Origin: Planctomycetota bacterium | GTDB taxonomy: Bacteria; Planctomycetota; SZUA-567 | DNA: 64,000 nt | Reading direction: 5' to 3' | Assembly: GCA_031261425.1 (NCBI GenBank) | Contig: JAISJR010000017.1 | Coordinates: 17,443 to 81,442, forward strand | Part shown: positions 1-8,640 of the stretch, piece by piece | Numbering within the stretch: the stretch's first letter is position 1 | Layout of the letters: every line of letters begins with the position of its first letter | Position numbers and translations under genes: made by a program | The notes under the pieces: generated by a model | Told to the model about the DNA's origin: nothing | Databases searched by the model: none | What the model saw: only the letters and a program-made list of their open reading frames with translations

Positions 1-281
1 ATGATTTCGCCGCGCGCACGCAAACGCAAATCGTCGAATACGTCCCGCGCTCGGTAACGGTTACGCAGGCGGAATTGCAAGGCAAAACCGTCATCGAAGC
101 CGCGCCGGACTCGGCGCAAGCGCAGGTCTATTTGGAACTTGCCGAAAAAATCGCCAAGCACACGGACTCCAAAACGCCGAATCCGATGTCGGTCGAGGAA
201 TTGCACCAGTGGGCGGGTTCGTGGGCGGAAAAATTGTTGAAAATCGAAACCGGCGAAGTCGCGCCGAAAGACGGGATTTAG
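1..281 (+). CDS. nflH: nitrogenase-like iron protein (NifH family), C-terminal part only
   Basis: Only the last 92 codons lie in the window; the reading frame starts at base 3 and ends with TAG at 279-281. The fragment matches the NifH/NflH C-terminus: a segment with VPRSVTVTQAE followed by L-x-G-K-T-V-I-E-x-APDS, as in the NifH region after the second switch, then an NPMSVEELHQW helix. The Walker A motif and the two cysteines that hold the 4Fe-4S cluster are upstream of the window and cannot be checked. In the family this homodimer hydrolyses ATP and passes electrons to the DK-type partner. The nflD and nflK genes 2 kb downstream are the likely partners. BchL/ChlL is possible in principle, but no other chlorophyll gene is present. 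Confidence 0.85.
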   Translation, partial: DFAARTQTQIVEYVPRSVTVTQAELQGKTVIEAAPDSAQAQVYLELAEKIAKHTDSKTPNPMSVEELHQWAGSWAEKLLKIETGEVAPKDGI

Positions 282-283
282 CA

Positions 284-308
284 GTGAGCAGTGGGCAGTG
301 AGCAGTAA
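284..308. repeat. GCAGTGA/GCAGTGG heptamer tandem repeat
   Basis: Four tandem 7-base units of the GCAGTGA/GCAGTGG type directly follow the nflH-like stop codon. No inverted partner is seen before the next gene. The same heptamer family appears at 48208-48286 and 54892-54960. Confidence 0.7.
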
Positions 309-423
309 TTACGCCGCCTGCCGGAATTAGAATCGCGCTAAAAAAGGACTAAAGTTCAGCCGCTGAAATCCGTAAATGAAAGACAACACTTCTTTCATTT
401 ACACTTTTCAGGGAGGGCTAACC

Positions 424-2142
424 ATGTCCACGGCTGTCGGCTTTAATACCGGTTTTAGCAGTAATTTGTGGGGCGGATTTAGCCCGTTGGCGAATGGCGG
501 CGTCGCGATTCGCGGTGATGAGAAATCCGCCGGTATCGCCGGTAAAATTAGCGCGGGTGGCGATAGCGTTGAAATATCAGCCGCCGCCTACGCCGCGTTT
601 GCGAATTTTTCGGCGACCGCGGGCGCGATTAGCGCCGTTGATTTGAGCACTAAAGAGGGTCGCGCCGAACAGGCGAAAAATTACGACGCGCTTCTTGCCG
701 GATTGCGCGACGAGTATGACGAACCGGAAGCGATGCGCCGCTTCGACGAAATTATGCGGGCGGACGGATATGAATTGCGGATTGAACGCGGGATTTCCGG
801 CGGCATCAATGCTTGCGACGTTGAATACATAGGCGGGATAAATTTCGCGTCCGGTAGCGCTCAATTTACGGAGAGCCAAATACCGCAAATAAGCGCGGCG
901 TTAAGCCCAACCAAACCGGCTACAAATATGAGTGCCTATTCGTCAATTACGGCGGCGGAAATAAACGGACGCGAGGAATACTGGGCGGAGACCTCCGTGG
1001 CATATAACGTTACGGCGTCGGCAAAAATGTCTGAAACTTTTGCGGCGTGGCGCGACCGTCCGGTTGCCGACGACCTGCAAGCGCAGATTAATTTCGACCT
1101 GTCGGAATATATGGATAAATTCCGCGCTACCGGCGATGCGTCAACGCTCGACAGCGCGGCAGGCGTAATCAGCAATCGAATGAACAACGGTCAAATCGCG
1201 GCGGTGGGGGTCAGCGCGGATTTGGCGACGGTCGCGAAAACGGTGTTGGAGAAAGCCGGAGTAACGCTTGCCGCCGGTGAAAATCTAATGTTCAGTTTTG
1301 TCGAAGACGGCGCCGGCAAAGGAAACTTTCGTTTGCACGCGCTCATCACCTCGACGGACGGCAATCGTTTTAGCGCGGAAATTGACGATGTGTTGAAAAA
1401 TGACGCCGATATTTTTCAGGCGTTTCAAGCGAAAAGCGACCGGATTGCATTTGCCGATTTGTCGGAAATCGGCAGTTATTCCGACGGACCGCGGTTTGTT
1501 TCCTACGGTCAAAGTCGCAAATTCATTTTTTCGGCGGACGAACCGTCAACGTTGGTAATCGGCGACCAATTGTCTGTCGATAGCGAGGGTTACACCTATC
1601 AGAAGAAAATATCCGACCGGTTTATTACGACTGCCGATTATTTTTCCATCAGCGCTAGCCGTTCGTTAGATGAAAGTTTTGCAGGGGGAAAATTTATTCC
1701 TAATTTGTCGCAAACGTCGCGAGAAGATGAGTTGGCGCGTAGAATTATTGACGCGACAAAATCCGGCGGCGTAGTTAATGCCACAATAAGCGAACAGGAC
1801 TGGTATGACTGGAACCTAAAAGAGGCGACGGAATACGCATCGACGCACTCGCGGGAATTTCAAGATTATGCGTCGTATGCGGAAGCGAGTGGATTGTCGA
1901 AAGAAGCGGAAAATAAAGTTCAAGGCGAGAAAAAAACGGCGAATAAATTGATGGCGAGCGTTGACCAAACGCCGACGGACTATCGTGAACTTTACGGCGA
2001 AATCAAAAATATGTGGTTGGCGGAATGGAAAAAATCGGTGTCGTCTGAGATGTTATTAAATATACCGCTAGCGTCGCAACGAGAGTTTTACCAGATAAGT
2101 TATTTGTCGGCAATAGAAAATGCGCAGATACGCGCACAATAA
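424..2142 (+). CDS. unknown 572-residue protein between nflH and nflD
   Basis: I do not recognise this protein. I chose the ATG at 424 because GGGAGGG lies 8-14 bases upstream; an in-frame ATG at 376 lacks such a site. The N-terminus is Gly/Ala/Ser/Asn-rich (GFNTGFSSNLWGGFSP) without a signal peptide or membrane segment. The rest is Ala-rich and mostly soluble-looking, with a charged, helical C-terminal third (roughly residues 440-570). It has few cysteines, so it is unlikely to carry an Fe-S cluster. Its codons are less GC-rich than those of the nfl genes, hinting at a different history. It sits between the Fe-protein gene and the DK genes on the same strand, but co-function is not shown. 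A secreted or surface-related protein is one possibility. Confidence 0.8.
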   Translation: MSTAVGFNTGFSSNLWGGFSPLANGGVAIRGDEKSAGIAGKISAGGDSVEISAAAYAAFANFSATAGAISAVDLSTKEGRAEQAKNYDALLAGLRDEYDEPEAMRRFDEIMRADGYELRIERGISGGINACDVEYIGGINFASGSAQFTESQIPQISAALSPTKPATNMSAYSSITAAEINGREEYWAETSVAYNVTASAKMSETFAAWRDRPVADDLQAQINFDLSEYMDKFRATGDASTLDSAAGVISNRMNNGQIAAVGVSADLATVAKTVLEKAGVTLAAGENLMFSFVEDGAGKGNFRLHALITSTDGNRFSAEIDDVLKNDADIFQAFQAKSDRIAFADLSEIGSYSDGPRFVSYGQSRKFIFSADEPSTLVIGDQLSVDSEGYTYQKKISDRFITTADYFSISASRSLDESFAGGKFIPNLSQTSREDELARRIIDATKSGGVVNATISEQDWYDWNLKEATEYASTHSREFQDYASYAEASGLSKEAENKVQGEKKTANKLMASVDQTPTDYRELYGEIKNMWLAEWKKSVSSEMLLNIPLASQREFYQISYLSAIENAQIRAQ

Positions 2143-2203
2143 ACAACGTTTAAGTGATACGCAGTAAACTGAACCACTCTATTAAGAAAGACAAAGGTCT
2201 TTT

Positions 2204-3688
2204 ATGAGCAACCTTGATTTAACTGTGCCGCCGCGCCGCGAAGACCGGCATCACGAGACCTGTTTGGCTTACGGCGGGACGGTCTGCGGTTCGCGCCGCC
2301 CCGGCAAACGGTGCGCGTTAATGGCGGACGCCGAGCGCGGTTTCACGCAAGGGTCAATCTGCTCGTTGCTTCCGGGTTTGGGGATTATGTGCAGTTTGCC
2401 GGACACCGCCGTTTTACTGCACGGCGGCGTCGGTTGCGGCTCGTCCATTCACGGGATTAACGGCAACGTGCGCGCCGGTCATAACGCGCGGCGCGGTAAG
2501 CCGTTCGACGCGCTGTGGTTTTCGACCGCGCTCAACGAAGTTGACGTTATTTCCGGCGGCGACGCGAAACTTGAACGCGCCATCAAAGAAATCGACGCGC
2601 TCTATCAGCCGCAAGTGATTGTCGTGGTCGCCAGTTGCTTGCCCGGCATTATCGGCGACGACATCGACTCCGTCGCGGCGCAGGTGCAACCGGCGGTCAA
2701 CGCGCGGCTTTTGCCGGTGCATTGCGAGGGCTTTAAGACCCGTTTTATGGCGACCGCCTACGACGTGATTTATCACGCCATCGGGCGAAATTTATTGCCC
2801 GCGCCGGACGAGAAAATTATCCGCGAAGAAAAAACGATTAACGTGATGAACGTCGGCTCGATGGGACGCATCGACGAAATTGAAATTGAGCGTCTGTTTG
2901 AAGAATTGGGGCTGACGGCGAATTTTTATCCGGTGTTCGCGCGTCCCGAAAGTTTTTCGCGCGCGACGCGGGCGGCGCTGTCGATTAGCACCTGCCCGAC
3001 GCACGACGACTATTTTCTGACGCATTTGGAGGAAAAATTCGGCGTGCCGTATTTGATTCGCAATATGCCGATCGGCATCGCCAACACGAGCGCGTGGCTC
3101 CGCGATTTGGCGGAAAAATTAAAACTGCCGCAGGTCGAAAAATTGATTTCCGCGGAAGAAGCCGAACTGCGCGCGGCGTTGCAAGAATTTTTGCCGCTGT
3201 TTAAGGACAAGCGCGTGTTTTTATCGGCGGGCGAATACCGGTCGCTCGCGACCGCGTCGCTGTTGAAAGAACTCGGCTTCAAAATCGCCGGCATCCGCTC
3301 GTTCCATTACGATAATTTCGCCGAGGTTGAGTTGGAAAAATTGCGCGCCGGCGGCGAGGATTTCACGTGGAACGTCGCCAACGTTCAGCCGTTCGAGGAA
3401 GCGAATTTACTGAAAAAAGTCAAGCCGGATTTATTTTTGGGGCATTGGCACGGCAATCAAACCGCCGGTCGGCTCGGTATTCCGACGCACGTGATTTACA
3501 ACACCGGTTACGGCTACATCGGTTATCGCGGCGTGTATGACTTGGCGCGGCGGCTACATCGCAAGTTGAGCAACACCGCGTTCACCGACCGCCTCGGAAA
3601 ATACGGACGTTTGCCGTATCGCGACAGTTGGTATCAAGAAGAACCGTTTGCGTATATCCGCTCGAAAAACGCGGCAAATGCCGAGTAA
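2204..3688 (+). CDS. nflD: nitrogenase-like component 1, D-type subunit
   Basis: 494 residues, NifD/BchN/NflD superfamily. Cys53, Cys78 (in GGVGCGSS) and Cys145 (in ASCLPGIIGDD) match the spacing of the three P-cluster cysteines of NifD (Cys62, 88, 154). The CEGF motif is at 174-177. Cys264, followed by HLEEKFGVPY, matches the cofactor ligand Cys275. The residues corresponding to Gln191, His195 and His442 of MoFe protein read as Met182, Tyr186 and Ile439 in my hand alignment, so nitrogen reduction is unlikely. The family includes methylthio-alkane reductase, which cleaves C-S bonds, and CfbD, which reduces a tetrapyrrole. The gene is followed by nflK after 73 bases. Start: ATG 2204 after a purine-rich stretch, AAGAAAGACAAAGG. 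Confidence 0.88.
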   Translation: MSNLDLTVPPRREDRHHETCLAYGGTVCGSRRPGKRCALMADAERGFTQGSICSLLPGLGIMCSLPDTAVLLHGGVGCGSSIHGINGNVRAGHNARRGKPFDALWFSTALNEVDVISGGDAKLERAIKEIDALYQPQVIVVVASCLPGIIGDDIDSVAAQVQPAVNARLLPVHCEGFKTRFMATAYDVIYHAIGRNLLPAPDEKIIREEKTINVMNVGSMGRIDEIEIERLFEELGLTANFYPVFARPESFSRATRAALSISTCPTHDDYFLTHLEEKFGVPYLIRNMPIGIANTSAWLRDLAEKLKLPQVEKLISAEEAELRAALQEFLPLFKDKRVFLSAGEYRSLATASLLKELGFKIAGIRSFHYDNFAEVELEKLRAGGEDFTWNVANVQPFEEANLLKKVKPDLFLGHWHGNQTAGRLGIPTHVIYNTGYGYIGYRGVYDLARRLHRKLSNTAFTDRLGKYGRLPYRDSWYQEEPFAYIRSKNAANAE

Positions 3689-3761
3689 ATTTAATGTTAG
3701 AGATTATTTCCCCAAGCGGTGGCGTTATTCACAAGCGGTGGCTCTATTCAAAGGAACTGTT

Positions 3762-5144
3762 ATGACCTCGATATTAGACGAACCGTTGCCGCCGCTCGTT
3801 TCCGCGCTTGAACGTCCGCGGTGGAGTTGCGCGCTCGGCGGGGCGCTCGCCGCGGTCGGCGCGTTGCCGCGCACGATTCCGGTGATGCACGCCGGACCCG
3901 GTTGCGCGTCGAATTTTACGTGGATGCAAAACGGTTCGGGCGGCTTGGCGACCGGCGGTTATTGTAGCGGTCTGGCGATGCCGGGCTCGAATTTGCAGGA
4001 CAGCGAAGTGGTTTTCGGCGGACACGAGCGGTTGGGCGAGGAACTCGCCAACGCCATCAAAATTATGGACGGCGATTTGTATTTCGTCCTGACCGGTTGC
4101 GTGCCGGAAGTTATCGGCGACGACGTGGACGCGGTGGTGGCGGAATACGCCAACGACGGCAAGCCGGTGGTTTTCGCCTCGACCGCCGGATTCAAGGGCA
4201 ACTCTTATTTCGGCTACGAACAAGTGCTGAAAACGTTGTTTAAGTCGGTGGTGGAAAAAGGCGCGCCGAAGCAAAACGACTTGGTCAACGTGTGGGGCGT
4301 GCCGCCGACGCAGGATGTTTTTTGGCGCGGCAATTTGCAGGGCGTCGCGCGATTGTTGCAATTACTCGGTTTTCGCGCGAATTATTTTTTCGGCTCCGGC
4401 GCGGATTTAGACCTCATTAAAAAATCCGCCGGCGCGCGGCTGAACATCGTTTTGTCCGACCTCTACGGCATCGAGGCGGCGGAATTATTTAAGGAACTGC
4501 ACGGCGTTGACTTTATTTCCACGCCTCTGCCGTTCGGCGCGGCGGCGACGGAGAAATTTTTGCGGACGGTCGGCGCGGCGTTGAAAGTAAGCGGCGAAGC
4601 GGTGGAGAAAATTATCGACGCGGAAGGGCGTCGGCATTACGAGTATCTCGAAGGATTGCTTGAAGTTTTCAACGATATGGAAGCGCAACGTTACGCGATT
4701 GTCATCGGCGACGCGAATTACGCTTTCGCGACGGCGGATTTTCTCGCCGAGGATTTGGGCTTTTTACCGGATTTAATCGCCGTTACCGACGACCTGACGG
4801 CAGAGAAGCGCGAAATTCTGCTTACCAAGCGGAGCGCGCGGGTCGCGGGGCGCTACGGCGAAAAATCGCAAGTGGTGTTCATCGCCGACGGGGCGCATTT
4901 AACGGAAGCGGTGGACGACACGTGGCGGGCGGAAAGTTGGAAAAAATATCATCCGGCGAAACGTCCGGCGATTGTGGTCGGCAGTTCGCTTGACCGCGGT
5001 CTGGCGGCGGCGCTCGGCGCGGCGCATTTGACCGTGGCGTTTCCGGTGTCGAACCGCGCGGTGCTAAACCGCGGCTACACCGGCTACGACGGCGGCTTAA
5101 CCCTCGCCGAAGACGTGATTAGTTCGTTTATCGCCGCGCGGTAA
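3762..5144 (+). CDS. nflK: nitrogenase-like component 1, K-type subunit
   Basis: 460 residues from ATG 3762, which has AAGGA 7-11 bases upstream; the open frame continues further 5' into nflD but that part has no family likeness. Cys23 (WSCALGG), Cys48 (HAGPGCAS) and Cys113 (TGCVPEVIGDD) match the P-cluster cysteines of NifK (Cys70, 95, 153). An extra Cys68 lies in GGYCSG. The protein would form the heterotetramer with NflD and bridge the P-cluster. It is shorter at the N-terminus than NifK, like other nitrogenase-like K subunits. The C-terminus retains a NRGYTGYDGGL segment typical of this fold. A sequence motif GCTCTATTCAA that recurs elsewhere in the window precedes its ribosome site. Confidence 0.87.
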   Translation: MTSILDEPLPPLVSALERPRWSCALGGALAAVGALPRTIPVMHAGPGCASNFTWMQNGSGGLATGGYCSGLAMPGSNLQDSEVVFGGHERLGEELANAIKIMDGDLYFVLTGCVPEVIGDDVDAVVAEYANDGKPVVFASTAGFKGNSYFGYEQVLKTLFKSVVEKGAPKQNDLVNVWGVPPTQDVFWRGNLQGVARLLQLLGFRANYFFGSGADLDLIKKSAGARLNIVLSDLYGIEAAELFKELHGVDFISTPLPFGAAATEKFLRTVGAALKVSGEAVEKIIDAEGRRHYEYLEGLLEVFNDMEAQRYAIVIGDANYAFATADFLAEDLGFLPDLIAVTDDLTAEKREILLTKRSARVAGRYGEKSQVVFIADGAHLTEAVDDTWRAESWKKYHPAKRPAIVVGSSLDRGLAAALGAAHLTVAFPVSNRAVLNRGYTGYDGGLTLAEDVISSFIAAR

Positions 5145-5146
5145 GA

Positions 5147-5177
5147 GTTCAGAGTTGAAAGTTGAGAGTTGAAATCG
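5147..5177. repeat. AGTTGAA-type heptamer tandem repeat
   Basis: About four tandem units of the AGTTGAA/AGTTGAG heptamer just after the nflK stop. The same family, with an inverted partner, lies at 25698-25789. Confidence 0.65.
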
Positions 5178-5184
5178 CGCAATT

Positions 5185-5492
5185 TTGATAAATTATTCCG
5201 ACAGTCGCGCTGAAAGCGCAAAACATATTAGCCCAGGGTAAGCGGCGACGTTCTATCAGCCGCGCCACCCTGGGTAAAAATGGCGCGGAGCGCCAACCGC
5301 AATTGGACGGTTCGCCGCGTTTTGGCGAACCGCTCTCGCCGCCGGAGGCGGCGTTTGCCGCCTAACGGCGGGACTGTCGGATGAGTTTTATCAATCAACC
5401 GCTACCCAGGGTGGCGGCACGATAGAGCGTGTGCCTTACCCTGGGCTGATATATTTCGCCCTTGCAGGGCGACTGTTGGAATAAATTAGCAA
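5185..5492. repeat. MITE-like element with terminal inverted repeats, copy 1
   Basis: This spacer between nflK and the permease (5145-5565) has no gene. The outer ends are inverted, AATTATTCCGACAGTCGC near 5190 against GCGACTGTTGGAATAAATT near 5470-5488. An inner pair, AGCCCAGGGTAAG near 5230 and CTTACCCTGGGCT near 5438-5450, is nearly perfect. The core from CACCCTGGGTAAAAATGG to the CTACCC(A/G)GG(G)TGGCGG segment is repeated almost base for base at 61779-61975. A short hairpin at 55606-55660 shares the outer ends. No transposase is present inside. Confidence 0.75.
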
Positions 5493-5565
5493 AACATAAC
5501 CAATCGCGCTATCAATTATTAAATCCGTTTAACCGTTATTCCACGCTTTGGGGAAAAGCCGTATT

Positions 5566-6579
5566 ATGAACCTATTTATCACAAAAACTATGCGTTATTT
5601 GGCAACGGCATGGGCGGCGGTCAAGGAACTGCGCCGCGTCAAACTGTGGTGGGTGCCAATGACGATAGGAATAGCGATTCTGCTTGAGTTGCTGTTGTCC
5701 AACCACGACAGTCAGCCGGCGACGAAATATGCGTATTACCGCTATTTGGTGTTTATCGCGCTGGCGTTCTTTTTGACGCTCGCCGTCGGCGCGAAATTTT
5801 TTCCGCGTTGGCGGGAAAAACTCCTGCACATTTCCGCCTTTTACACCGCCGTATTTCTCGCGCTGAATATCTATCACTTGGCGACGCAAAAATTCGGCTT
5901 GCTCCCCGCGCTGTTTTTCCCCTCGCCGGGGCGGATTCTCGAAGCGTTGGTCGTTGACTTCCGTTATTTGATTGTCGATTGCCTCGGCTCGTCGGCAAAG
6001 TTGTTGGCGTGGGGCTATTTCACCGGCGCGATTGCCGGCTTCTTCACCGGCATCGCCGTCGGCTTCAACAAAACCGCCGCTTACTGGGTCAATCCGCTGA
6101 CCCGCATTATCGGACCGATTCCGCCGACCGCGTGGATACCGATAGTGTTGGTGGCGTTTCCGACCACGTTTTCCGGCGGCGCGTTTTTAATCGCGCTGGC
6201 GGTGTGGTTTCCGGCGGCGGTGATGACCGGTAGCGGCATCGCCAACGTGCCGAACGCTTATTTTGAGGTGTCGAGCACGCTCGGCGCCAGCCGTTGGCGG
6301 CAAATTTTTTACGTCGGGATTCCCGCCGCGATGCCGTCGATTTTCATCGGGCTGTTCACCGGCACCTGCTCGTCGTTTATTACGCTGATGACCGCCGAAA
6401 TGCTCGGCGTGAAAAACGGCATCGGCTGGTATGTCAATTGGCAACGCGAAATGTTGTCCTACGCCAACGTCTATGCCGGACTAATCATCATCGCGATTAC
6501 CTTTTATTTGCTGATTACCTTGCTTTTCCGCTTGCGCGATGTCGTGCTGGTCTGGCAAAAAGGAGTAATCAAATGGTAG
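5566..6579 (+). CDS. ABC transporter permease, NitT/TauT (SsuC/TauC/NrtB) type, transporter 1
   Basis: 337 residues from ATG 5566, preceded by GGGGAAAAG. Two or three hydrophobic segments lie in the first 110 residues, more than the usual one, followed by the standard BPD_transp_1 domain: the segment PSPGRILEALVVDF, then the permease core with GPIPPTAWIPIVLVAF and the ATPase-coupling EAA-like loop (STLGASRWRQIFYVGIPAAMP). Its stop overlaps the ATPase start by 7 bases, so the two are translationally coupled. In this family the permease dimer carries nitrate, taurine, alkanesulfonates, or pyrimidine thiamine precursors. Substrate cannot be read from the permease. Confidence 0.87.
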   Translation: MNLFITKTMRYLATAWAAVKELRRVKLWWVPMTIGIAILLELLLSNHDSQPATKYAYYRYLVFIALAFFLTLAVGAKFFPRWREKLLHISAFYTAVFLALNIYHLATQKFGLLPALFFPSPGRILEALVVDFRYLIVDCLGSSAKLLAWGYFTGAIAGFFTGIAVGFNKTAAYWVNPLTRIIGPIPPTAWIPIVLVAFPTTFSGGAFLIALAVWFPAAVMTGSGIANVPNAYFEVSSTLGASRWRQIFYVGIPAAMPSIFIGLFTGTCSSFITLMTAEMLGVKNGIGWYVNWQREMLSYANVYAGLIIIAITFYLLITLLFRLRDVVLVWQKGVIKW

Positions 6580-7379
6580 CCCCCCAAACGGGCGCCGCGA
6601 CTATCGGCGCCATCAACATTCGCGGCGTGAAAAAGACCTTCACGCATCAGGACGGCTCAATCATCGAGGCGCTGTCGAACGTCGATTTGTCCGTCGCCGC
6701 CGGCGAGTTTATCACGCTGATTGGTCCGTCCGGTTGCGGCAAGTCAACGTTGCTCCGCGCGATTGCCGGACTGCATCCGGTTGACGCCGGCGAATTGACG
6801 TTGGACGGCGAGCCCATCACCGGACCGGCGGCGGAGCGCGGACTGGTTTTTCAAGACCCGTTGCTTTTCCCGTGGCTGAACATTCACGACAACGTGGCGT
6901 TCGGCTTAAAGGCGCGGCATTTGTATCGCGAGCACAAGGCGGAAGTCGGACAGTTTCTGAAATTGGTCGGCTTGGAAACGTTCGGCAAATCGTATCCGCA
7001 CCAACTCTCCGGCGGGATGCAACAACGCGCGGCGCTGGCGCGGGCGCTGGTCAATCAGCCGAGCGTGTTGTTGCTCGACGAACCGCTCGGCGCGCTCGAC
7101 GCTTTTACGCGAATGAATATGCAGGACGAAATCATTCGGATTTGGCAGGAGCGTAAAACCACGATGATTATGGTTACGCACGACGTTGACGAAGCGGTGT
7201 ATCTCGCCGACCGCGTGGTGGTGATGTGTCCGCGCCCGGCGCGGATAGAAGAAATCATCAGCGTTAAACGGGAGCGTCCCCGCGCTCGCAGTCATCCCGA
7301 CTTTTTACAGTTGCGCGGGAAACTGCTGAAAATCCTCGACTTCGGCGGACAGGAACGCGAACCGGAATACCGGATTTAG
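6573..7379 (+). CDS. ABC transporter ATPase, NitT/TauT type, transporter 1
   Basis: 268 residues starting at ATG 6573, which overlaps the end of the permease gene; AAAAGGAG is 8-15 bases upstream. Walker A is GPSGCGKST, the Q-loop is FQDPLLFPWL, the signature is LSGGMQQR, Walker B is VLLLDEPLGALD and the H-loop is MVTHDVDEA. These are the standard SsuB/TauB/NrtD features. It powers import together with the overlapping permease and the binding protein at 7539. The C-terminus (about 25 residues after the ABC core) is short and charged with no regulatory domain. Confidence 0.9.
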   Translation: MVAPQTGAATIGAINIRGVKKTFTHQDGSIIEALSNVDLSVAAGEFITLIGPSGCGKSTLLRAIAGLHPVDAGELTLDGEPITGPAAERGLVFQDPLLFPWLNIHDNVAFGLKARHLYREHKAEVGQFLKLVGLETFGKSYPHQLSGGMQQRAALARALVNQPSVLLLDEPLGALDAFTRMNMQDEIIRIWQERKTTMIMVTHDVDEAVYLADRVVVMCPRPARIEEIISVKRERPRARSHPDFLQLRGKLLKILDFGGQEREPEYRI

Positions 7380-7381
7380 AG

Positions 7382-7507
7382 CAATTAACAATTAACAATT
7401 CACAATTAACAATGGTGGAGTTTGATGATTAAAAATCGCTTCGCGAAATTTTGACAATCAACTCCTCAATTGTTAATTGTTAATTGTGAATTGTTAATTC
7501 GTAATTG
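7382..7507. repeat. AATTAAC/GTTAATT heptamer hairpin
   Basis: Four AATTAAC-type heptamers on the left face AATTGTT-type heptamers on the right. Between them are the inverted arms GTGGAGTTTGAT and ATCAACTCCTC and a centre CGCTTCGCG. The whole can fold into one long hairpin, in the spacer between the ATPase and the binding protein genes. Confidence 0.85.
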
Positions 7508-7538
7508 AAATCTTACCCCCTCTTTTAAGGAGAAAAAA

Positions 7539-8516
7539 ATGCGTGCCAAAATTGTCATCGCGTTACTCGCGTTCGCGGTAACGTTGCCGGCGCTCGCCGC
7601 CGACGCGCCGCTGAAAAAAATCCGCGTCGGTTTCACCGGCGGATTGTGTGAAGGTCCCGTGCAAATCGCGCACGAAAAGGGCTTTTACGCGGAAGAAGGT
7701 CTCGACGCCGAACTCATCAAACTCCAAGCCGGCGCGAATTTTGAGGCGATTGCCGCGGACAAAATCGACGCCAGTTTCGGGTTGCTTGCCACCTTGCTTC
7801 AGCCGCTCTCGAACGGGTTGACGATTAAAATCACCACCGGTTTGCACACCGGTTGCGACAAGTTGCTGGTGAAACCGGACAGCGGCATCAAAACGCTCAC
7901 CGACCTGAAAGGCAAAAGAATCGGCGTGCCGAGTTTGACTAGTAGTCCGATTATGTTCACGCGGCGCGGTCTCGCGGCGGCGGGCGTGAAAGTCGGCGAC
8001 AAGGACGCCGAAGTCGAATTTGTCGTCTTCAGTAACGCGGAATTGCCGCTCGCTTTGTCAAAAGGCGCGATTGACGCGCTGGCGGCGAACGACCCCGTGG
8101 CGTCGGTGGCGGCGAAAGCGAACAACTTGACCGTCCTGCTCGATTCGGCGCGCGACGAGCCGTATAAGAGTCAATACTGCTGTGCCGGTTACGTTTCCGC
8201 CAAATTGTATAAAGAAGACCCGGCGGCGGCGCTGGCTTACACCCGCGCCGTGCAGAAAGCGAGCGCGTGGATTCAGGAACATCCCGACGAGACCACGCAA
8301 ATTCAGGTGGACAAAAAATACGTCGCGGGCGACCCGGAATTTAACGCGACGGTGCTGAAAACGTTCAAATACATCCCGTCGGCGAAAGGCGCCTACGACG
8401 CCTTCAGCGTCATCGCCAACGAACTGAAAGACATCGGGATTCTGCGCGCCGACCTCGACGCGGATAAACTGCGCGACAACAGCGTGGTGCTGTTGCCGGG
8501 CGTGGTGTATGAATAA
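7539..8516 (+). CDS. ABC transporter substrate-binding protein (SsuA/TauA/NMT1-like), transporter 1
   Basis: 325 residues, ATG 7539 with a TAAGGAG site. Residues 1-21 form a signal peptide (hydrophobic core ending ALAA), so the protein is periplasmic or extracytoplasmic. Then comes a KIRVGFTGG strand and the family hallmark 'GFYAEEGLDAELI', followed by the lobe-2 segment DLKGKRIGVP. The protein has a vicinal Cys214-Cys215 (YCCAGY), plus Cys37 and Cys106. The second binding protein has a Cys-Cys at exactly the same residue numbers. It probably delivers substrate to the upstream permease-ATPase pair. The ligand is unknown; family members bind sulfonates, nitrate or thiamine precursors. Confidence 0.88.
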   Translation: MRAKIVIALLAFAVTLPALAADAPLKKIRVGFTGGLCEGPVQIAHEKGFYAEEGLDAELIKLQAGANFEAIAADKIDASFGLLATLLQPLSNGLTIKITTGLHTGCDKLLVKPDSGIKTLTDLKGKRIGVPSLTSSPIMFTRRGLAAAGVKVGDKDAEVEFVVFSNAELPLALSKGAIDALAANDPVASVAAKANNLTVLLDSARDEPYKSQYCCAGYVSAKLYKEDPAAALAYTRAVQKASAWIQEHPDETTQIQVDKKYVAGDPEFNATVLKTFKYIPSAKGAYDAFSVIANELKDIGILRADLDADKLRDNSVVLLPGVVYE

Positions 8517-8633
8517 TTAACAATTAACAATTCACAATTAACAATTGAGGAGTTGGTTGTCAAAATTTCACGAAGTGAATTTTAATTATCAAACTCCACC
8601 ATTGTTAATTGTGAATTGTTAATTGTGAATTGA
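8515..8633. repeat. AATTAAC/GTTAATT heptamer hairpin
   Basis: Heptamers AATTAAC on the left and AATTGTT/AATTGTG on the right enclose GAGGAGTTGG, a TTTCACGAAGTGAA centre and ATCAAACTCCACC. It begins at the stop codon of the binding-protein gene. A long stem is possible. Confidence 0.85.
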
Positions 8634-8640
8634 GCCCTCG

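Noticed and set aside
2204..5144. True nitrogenase (NifDK) or dark protochlorophyllide reductase (BchNB)
   Set aside because: The key NifD residues for N2 reduction are not conserved in the hand alignment, no nifE, N or B is in view, and no other chlorophyll gene is present. The neighbours point to another use.
7382..7507. CRISPR array
   Set aside because: Units are 7 bases without spacers and have inverted partners; no cas gene is present.
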